In this document: one piece after another, positions 5,805 to 7,118 of the stretch
How the letters are laid out: each line of letters starts with the position of its first letter
How positions within the stretch are numbered: the stretch's first letter is position 1
DNA from: Treponema sp.
GTDB taxonomy: Bacteria > Spirochaetota > Spirochaetia > Treponematales > Treponemataceae
Direction: 5' to 3'
DNA: 7,118 nt
NCBI GenBank assembly: GCA_017963165.1
Contig: JAGCTZ010000029.1
Span: 1 to 7,118 of the forward strand
Notes under the pieces: model-generated
What the model saw: only the letters and a program-made list of their open reading frames with translations
What the model was told of the DNA's origin: nothing
The model's database searches: none
Position numbers and translations under genes: made by a program

Positions 5805-6874
5805 CTGAAATCCTCCGGAATAAGCAGGTTAAACAATTCTGATATAAGCGGATTTTTTTCGAACTTAACACAGTTTTGCTTTATAAGCTCTTTTCCTTCC
5901 TGTGCAGCCTGTTTTATGCAGTCGCTTGTATTTAAAAGCTTTATGCATTCTTCTACGGCAGGGGAGTCTATTCCCTTTTCTGCTGCCTGGTTCATAAGCT
6001 CACAGATTTTTTCTTTGTCCTTCGGTTTCTTATTTATATGAATAAGGACTGGAAGGGATTTTTTTCCTTCTACTATATCGTCGCCACGTTTTTTACCTGG
6101 ATTTCCTTTTGTAAGGTTTATTACATCATCAATTATCTGAAAGCCTTCTCCAATTTCTGATGCAATTTTTCCATATTCTGCAGCCTGTTCTGGAGTAGCG
6201 CCGCCTGCAATAAGGCCTGTTTGAGCCGCAAGAGAAGCAAGAGTTCCTGTTTTACTGCGTACCATTGCTCTGTATTCTTCTATTGTCGGGAAAACTTGTT
6301 TTTCGCGGTGCCAGTAAATATCCATTGCCTGCCCAAGGTGAAGTCTTCTTAATTCGTTTGTATATAGTCTGTAAAAAGTAAGCCTTTGTTCTGGTATAAG
6401 TTCTTTTGTAAGGGCTGTTTCAAGGCAAACTGGTGCTTCAAAATATAACCAGCTGGCAGAGTTAAGTGCTGTATCAAGTCCGTAAGTTATGTGGGCAGCA
6501 GGTTTCCCACGTCGAAGATCGGCGGAATCTTCTATGTCATCGTGAATAAGGCTTGCTGTATGTACAAATTCTACAAGAGGGGTGAGGGCATAAGCTGTTT
6601 CTTCTGAAAGGGCGTTTTCTTTGTTTTGGGGATAAAGCTCCTTTGCCATTTCGTAACAAAGAATAAGGAATAAGGGGCGCCATCTTTTACCACCCAAAGA
6701 TAGCAGTGTAGAATTAGGTTCTATAAGCTTTTTTATAAAAACAGGGTTTTCGTTTATTGCAGGAAAAAGGTCTCCGAAAGAATCCTTTTGCCACTGTTTT
6801 GAAAAATCTATATTTAATGCTTTTACAAGTGCGTGTTCTATCTTTTCTTGTCGTAAACTAAATTGATTAGCCAT
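5801..6874 (-). CDS. polyprenyl (trans-isoprenyl) diphosphate synthase
   Basis: This cytosolic enzyme condenses isopentenyl diphosphate with an allylic diphosphate to make a linear all-trans polyprenyl diphosphate. In the 357-residue protein, GGKRWRP (61-67) binds diphosphate, DDIED (112-116) is the first Asp-rich motif, LRRGKPAAH follows it, and DDVIN (249-253) is the second motif with Asn replacing the last Asp. GKKRGDDIVEGKKSLP follows. Five residues before the first motif is Ala (HTASLIHDD) rather than an aromatic, as in medium- or long-chain synthases; product length is inferred and uncertain. The open frame runs up to 6979, but ATG 6874 is preferred: the upstream extension is Phe/Ile/Tyr-rich and non-conserved, and it spans a TATAAT box. 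The downstream TPR gene overlaps by 4 nt. Confidence 0.9.
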   Translation of the reverse strand: MANQFSLRQEKIEHALVKALNIDFSKQWQKDSFGDLFPAINENPVFIKKLIEPNSTLLSLGGKRWRPLFLILCYEMAKELYPQNKENALSEETAYALTPLVEFVHTASLIHDDIEDSADLRRGKPAAHITYGLDTALNSASWLYFEAPVCLETALTKELIPEQRLTFYRLYTNELRRLHLGQAMDIYWHREKQVFPTIEEYRAMVRSKTGTLASLAAQTGLIAGGATPEQAAEYGKIASEIGEGFQIIDDVINLTKGNPGKKRGDDIVEGKKSLPVLIHINKKPKDKEKICELMNQAAEKGIDSPAVEECIKLLNTSDCIKQAAQEGKELIKQNCVKFEKNPLISELFNLLIPEDFR

Positions 6875-6881
6875 AAAATAT

Positions 6882-6910
6882 ATTATATACCAAAAAGCAC
6901 CATTTTTAAA
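6882..6910 (-). promoter_or_regulatory. predicted promoter of the prenyl synthase-TPR operon, probably leaderless
   Basis: On the minus strand TATAAT is the complement of 6882-6887, and TTTAAA (complement of 6905-6910, 4 of 6 matches to the -35 consensus) lies 17 bp upstream. Only 7 nt separate the -10 from the chosen ATG (6874), so the transcript should begin at or next to the start codon. No Shine-Dalgarno is present. Confidence 0.6.
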
Positions 6911-6987
6911 GACACCACAAAAGTTGATGAATGAAATCTTAAGGGGTTTCGTATTATAAAAAACTAATGATAAAATCATGAAAAAAT

Positions 6988-7112
6988 GCGGAGCGGAGGT
7001 TCTGGTTTTGCGGAGCGTTGAACGCGGGAAGTGCAGGGCTGCCGCAGGCAGGTCTGCACTTCGGAATAATTTCCTATCCGCGTTCTCGGCGGAGCAAAAT
7101 CAGGTTCTCCGC
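6988..7112. repeat. GC-rich multi-stem inverted-repeat element
   Basis: Nested complementary arms run through the last 130 bases: GCGGAG 6988-6993 with CTCCGC 7107-7112; CTGGTTTTGC 7002-7011 with GCAAAATCAG 7094-7103 (one G-T); GAACGCGG 7020-7027 with CCGCGTTC 7078-7085; GAAGTGCAG 7028-7036 with CTGCACTTC 7054-7062; CTGCC 7039-7043 with GGCAG 7047-7051; and GGAA 7063-7066 with TTCC 7071-7074. The last hairpin branches from the main axis beside the fourth stem. GCGGAG recurs at 6988, 6993, 7010 and 7089. The element may continue past the window. It could be a dispersed repeat, a structured RNA or a DNA cruciform; strand is unknown. Together with 6875-6987, which is AT-rich and holds the synthase promoter, it fills the gene-free right edge. 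Confidence 0.6.
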
Positions 7113-7118
7113 GGGAGC

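Noticed and set aside
6875..6979. The longer N-terminus of the prenyl synthase starting at 6979
   Set aside because: The extra 35 residues are non-conserved in character and would be encoded across the predicted promoter; the family-like sequence begins after ATG 6874.
6978..7118. A plus-strand frame open to the window edge beginning MKKCGAEVLVLR
   Set aside because: It has no SD, runs entirely through the nested inverted repeats, and its composition is that of a translated palindrome. At 47 codons without an end it cannot be supported; the sequence beyond the window would decide.

Overview
The window reads like a treponemal spirochaete chromosome, most likely a gut or rumen Treponema. The evidence is the AT-rich intergenic DNA with near-consensus TATAAT boxes, a lipoprotein with a relaxed lipobox, a cheR-cheB pair, and protein sequences of treponemal flavour. 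This is inference from recalled family resemblance; no search was run. There is no rRNA, tRNA, CRISPR array or transposase gene.

Layout. Positions 1-2448 (+) hold a tight run of three genes: the C-terminal half of 2,3-bisphosphoglycerate-independent phosphoglycerate mutase (gpmI, cut by the window edge), a solitary beta-class DNA methyltransferase 5 nt later, and an S4-less RsuA/RluE-type pseudouridine synthase 1 nt after that. A consensus promoter (TTGACA-17-TATAAT) overlaps the last stop codon and drives a small lipoprotein of unknown function (2568-3065). That gene is followed by a GC-rich structured 3' element and a strong intrinsic terminator. Next comes cheR-cheB (3215-5257), the receptor methyltransferase and methylesterase of chemotactic adaptation. 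On the minus strand and convergent with cheB lies a two-gene operon: a polyprenyl diphosphate synthase (5801-6874) whose stop overlaps the start of a TPR protein (5289-5804) as ATGA. The right edge (about 6988-7112) is a GC-rich multi-stem inverted-repeat element.

Main points of interest. (1) A short palindromic repeat of about 18-24 bp occurs twice, once inside the methyltransferase gene and once inside the pseudouridine synthase gene. It is read in two different frames (SLSLSKG and PELVEG) without breaking either gene, which suggests a tiny mobile element tolerated as a peptide insert. (2) Two GC-rich foldable islands lie in AT-rich intergenic DNA; the one at the right edge can be drawn as a branched structure. 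(3) cheR and the prenyl synthase gene both start 7-8 nt after a TATAAT box and lack a Shine-Dalgarno sequence, so both look leaderless, while their downstream partners have purine-rich SD-like sites (strong for the TPR gene, modest for cheB). The remaining genes look like ordinary housekeeping and chemotaxis functions.
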